Source of the DNA: Blautia hominis
GTDB taxonomy: Bacteria; Bacillota; Clostridia; Lachnospirales; Lachnospiraceae
Length of the DNA: 64,000 bases
Direction of reading: 5' to 3'
Assembly: GCA_002270465.1 (NCBI GenBank)
Contig: NQOF01000001.1
Coordinates: 1,242,501-1,306,500, forward strand
The notes beneath the pieces are model-generated. The model had not been told where the DNA came from, did not search any database, and saw nothing but the letters and a program-made list of their open reading frames with translations. The position numbers and the translations under genes are program-made. Below are positions 62,661 through 64,000 of this stretch, in pieces (positions within the stretch are counted from its first letter, which is position 1; every line of letters begins with the position of its first letter).

Positions 62661-64000
62661 TTAACCCTGGCGTTTTTTGGAACGGTACTCATAAGGCGTA
62701 CAGCCTACCGCTTTTTTAAACAGGATCCCTAAATAATTGGCATTGCCGGTCCCTACTTTTTCCGCTACTTCATAGATCTTTAAATCAGTCTCTTCAAGCA
62801 GGGATTTCGCCCGTTCAATGCGCTGGGCATTTACATACTCCACAAAAGATACCCCCATCTCCTTCTTGAATATACGGCTCAGATAGCTGCTGTTCAGATA
62901 AAATTTCTCAGCCGTTCCCGCTAACGCCAGCGTGGCATCCGACAAATGCATGTTGACATATTCTTTTACCGCATAGATCAGGCTGGACGGCCTGACAGAC
63001 TTTTCATCGTGATACATTTCCATGATCTTTCTGCACATATCCAGAAAACAATCCTGCAAAAGCTTTAATGTGGGTATCTGAAAGATCCGCTGGTAATACT
63101 CCTTATAATCCTCATGGAAATCATAAGATGCCTCTTCCTTTGTATTCATAGAATAAATATAAAAGACAGCATTGAGAAGCTGCAGCTTCAGATAAAATAA
63201 ATCCATAAAATTGATATGCTTCCATTTTTCAAACCAGTTATGGACCAGCTCCTCCACCTTGGCGGGGGAGTCTGTTTCAATATAAGCATGCAGTTTTTTC
63301 AAATCTTCCATGGGTATGGGATTGGCCATTCCCTCAAACCTGGAAAATATATTTTCCTCCTGATATTGGTTGTTTCCGAAAACAATAGCTGAATTCAAAC
63401 GATTATTAGCTCCCATATACGATTTATAAATGTCTTTCATAAACCGCTCTGCATCCCCAATCCCATAATAAATGGGGAAATGAAACGTTTTTTTCCATTT
63501 CCCTTCTAATTCAGCCATAAATGTTTCCCATGAAAAATCCTCTTCACGGCTTAGGAATACTATATGCCCGAACTTGTCCGGCACCCAGTATATCCTTTTA
63601 TCTTCCAGCTCCTTTTCCAGATAATGCGTCATCCACTCTGTGTTCCCTTTTTTAATGTCCATGCCAAGTATTATCTGGGAGAAATCATCAAAACTCACCA
63701 CCACGGTCTGATAAAATCCCTCCCTGCCCGGCAGCAGAGAATCCACAGCATTTTCAGATAAAGAATCCTGATGGAAATCAGGCTCCAGTAATTTTTTCAG
63801 ATAATATTCCCGCACGATGGGTTCATTCTGCCTTCTGTAATCTGTCAATTCCCGAAACAGCTCATCCTGTGACTGCTGGGATAAGATACTCTCTTTAATC
63901 TCCAGTGCCACGTTTTCCAGTTCTTTTTCGTCGATGGGCTTGAGCAGATAATTATCCAGACCCACCCGGATACCGCGCTGCGCGTATTCAAAATCATCAT
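62661..64000 (-). CDS. YesN-like response regulator (5' end outside the window)
   Basis: At least 446 codons are in the window, the frame staying open to its right edge (DDFEYAQRGIRVGLDNYLLKP), so the first part of the receiver domain lies beyond 64000. The receiver ends with the conserved Lys in NYLLKPID. A long helical linker follows and an AraC-type double HTH closes the protein (ATLALAGTAEKFYLNSSYLS and EVAEKVGTGNANYLGILFKK). It should control the adjacent MalEFG-like importer. A start at 63965 would cut the domain in half and is not credible. Confidence 0.9.
   Translation of the reverse strand, partial: DDFEYAQRGIRVGLDNYLLKPIDEKELENVALEIKESILSQQSQDELFRELTDYRRQNEPIVREYYLKKLLEPDFHQDSLSENAVDSLLPGREGFYQTVVVSFDDFSQIILGMDIKKGNTEWMTHYLEKELEDKRIYWVPDKFGHIVFLSREEDFSWETFMAELEGKWKKTFHFPIYYGIGDAERFMKDIYKSYMGANNRLNSAIVFGNNQYQEENIFSRFEGMANPIPMEDLKKLHAYIETDSPAKVEELVHNWFEKWKHINFMDLFYLKLQLLNAVFYIYSMNTKEEASYDFHEDYKEYYQRIFQIPTLKLLQDCFLDMCRKIMEMYHDEKSVRPSSLIYAVKEYVNMHLSDATLALAGTAEKFYLNSSYLSRIFKKEMGVSFVEYVNAQRIERAKSLLEETDLKIYEVAEKVGTGNANYLGILFKKAVGCTPYEYRSKKRQG

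Noticed and set aside
63900-63965. Start of the last regulator at 63965
   Set aside because: The frame continues to the window edge with a good receiver-domain match (DDFEYAQRGI), so the true start is outside.

Overview
The window looks like chromosomal DNA from a spore-forming, gut-type Firmicute, most likely Lachnospiraceae (Blautia-like; genus not provable from sequence alone). The evidence is a complete spoIIAA-spoIIAB-sigF operon with spoVAA-spoVAB, a small acid-soluble spore protein, AddAB instead of RecBCD, a T-box controlled valS, YesM/YesN-type sugar-sensing systems and strong AGGAGG ribosome binding sites. Almost every gene is on the minus strand; the plus-strand exceptions are a CAP-domain protein, a DUF4230 protein, a TetR regulator and an FMN-binding-like protein.

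Layout. 0-7 kb: an SLC13-type anion transporter, then a GH125-GH38-YesL alpha-mannoside operon. 7-11 kb: an AAA-ATPase/PD-(D/E)XK protein, and a WYL regulator with a zinc-ribbon protein and an odd Fpg/Nei-like glycosylase. 11-17 kb: the sporulation operon, a zinc-ribbon/TPR membrane protein, a 49-residue protein and folC. 17-23 kb: an LTA-synthase-like sulfatase-fold enzyme, valS with its T-box leader, then a cobalamin riboswitch followed by a heavily base-paired, ORF-less transcript ending in its own terminator. 23-28 kb: a SASP, a secreted CAP protein with 11-residue repeats, a PadR-DUF1700-DUF4097-PspC envelope module and a DUF4230 protein. 28-43 kb: a heterodimeric ABC exporter, then a large locus running from a YesN regulator through an Opp/Dpp-type ABC transporter, a GH172 enzyme and a tandem thioredoxin-fold protein to a YesM histidine kinase. 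43-55 kb: an alanine/glycine:cation symporter, a second AAA/PD-(D/E)XK protein, two short mobile elements, and AddB-AddA with a HAD phosphatase. 55-64 kb: a divergent hydrolase/TetR pair, an FMN-binding-like protein, a GH25-LysM3 lysozyme and a sugar ABC cluster whose regulator runs off the window end.

How the genes work together. Three carbohydrate systems are visible: mannoside trimming (GH125+GH38), oligosaccharide uptake plus GH172 under a split two-component system, and a MalEFG-type importer under a YesN-like regulator that carries no ATPase of its own. The spore genes, cell-wall enzymes and envelope-stress module fit a Gram-positive endospore former.

Most notable: (i) the cobalamin riboswitch that leads into a nested, long-range paired RNA domain rather than a protein gene; (ii) a 143-bp mobile element with 9-bp inverted ends and an 8-bp target duplication, with a diverged relative elsewhere in the window; (iii) a 160-bp MITE flanked by TA; (iv) a 30-residue tandem repeat inserted in AddA; (v) a Fpg/Nei protein without its N-terminal catalytic proline.
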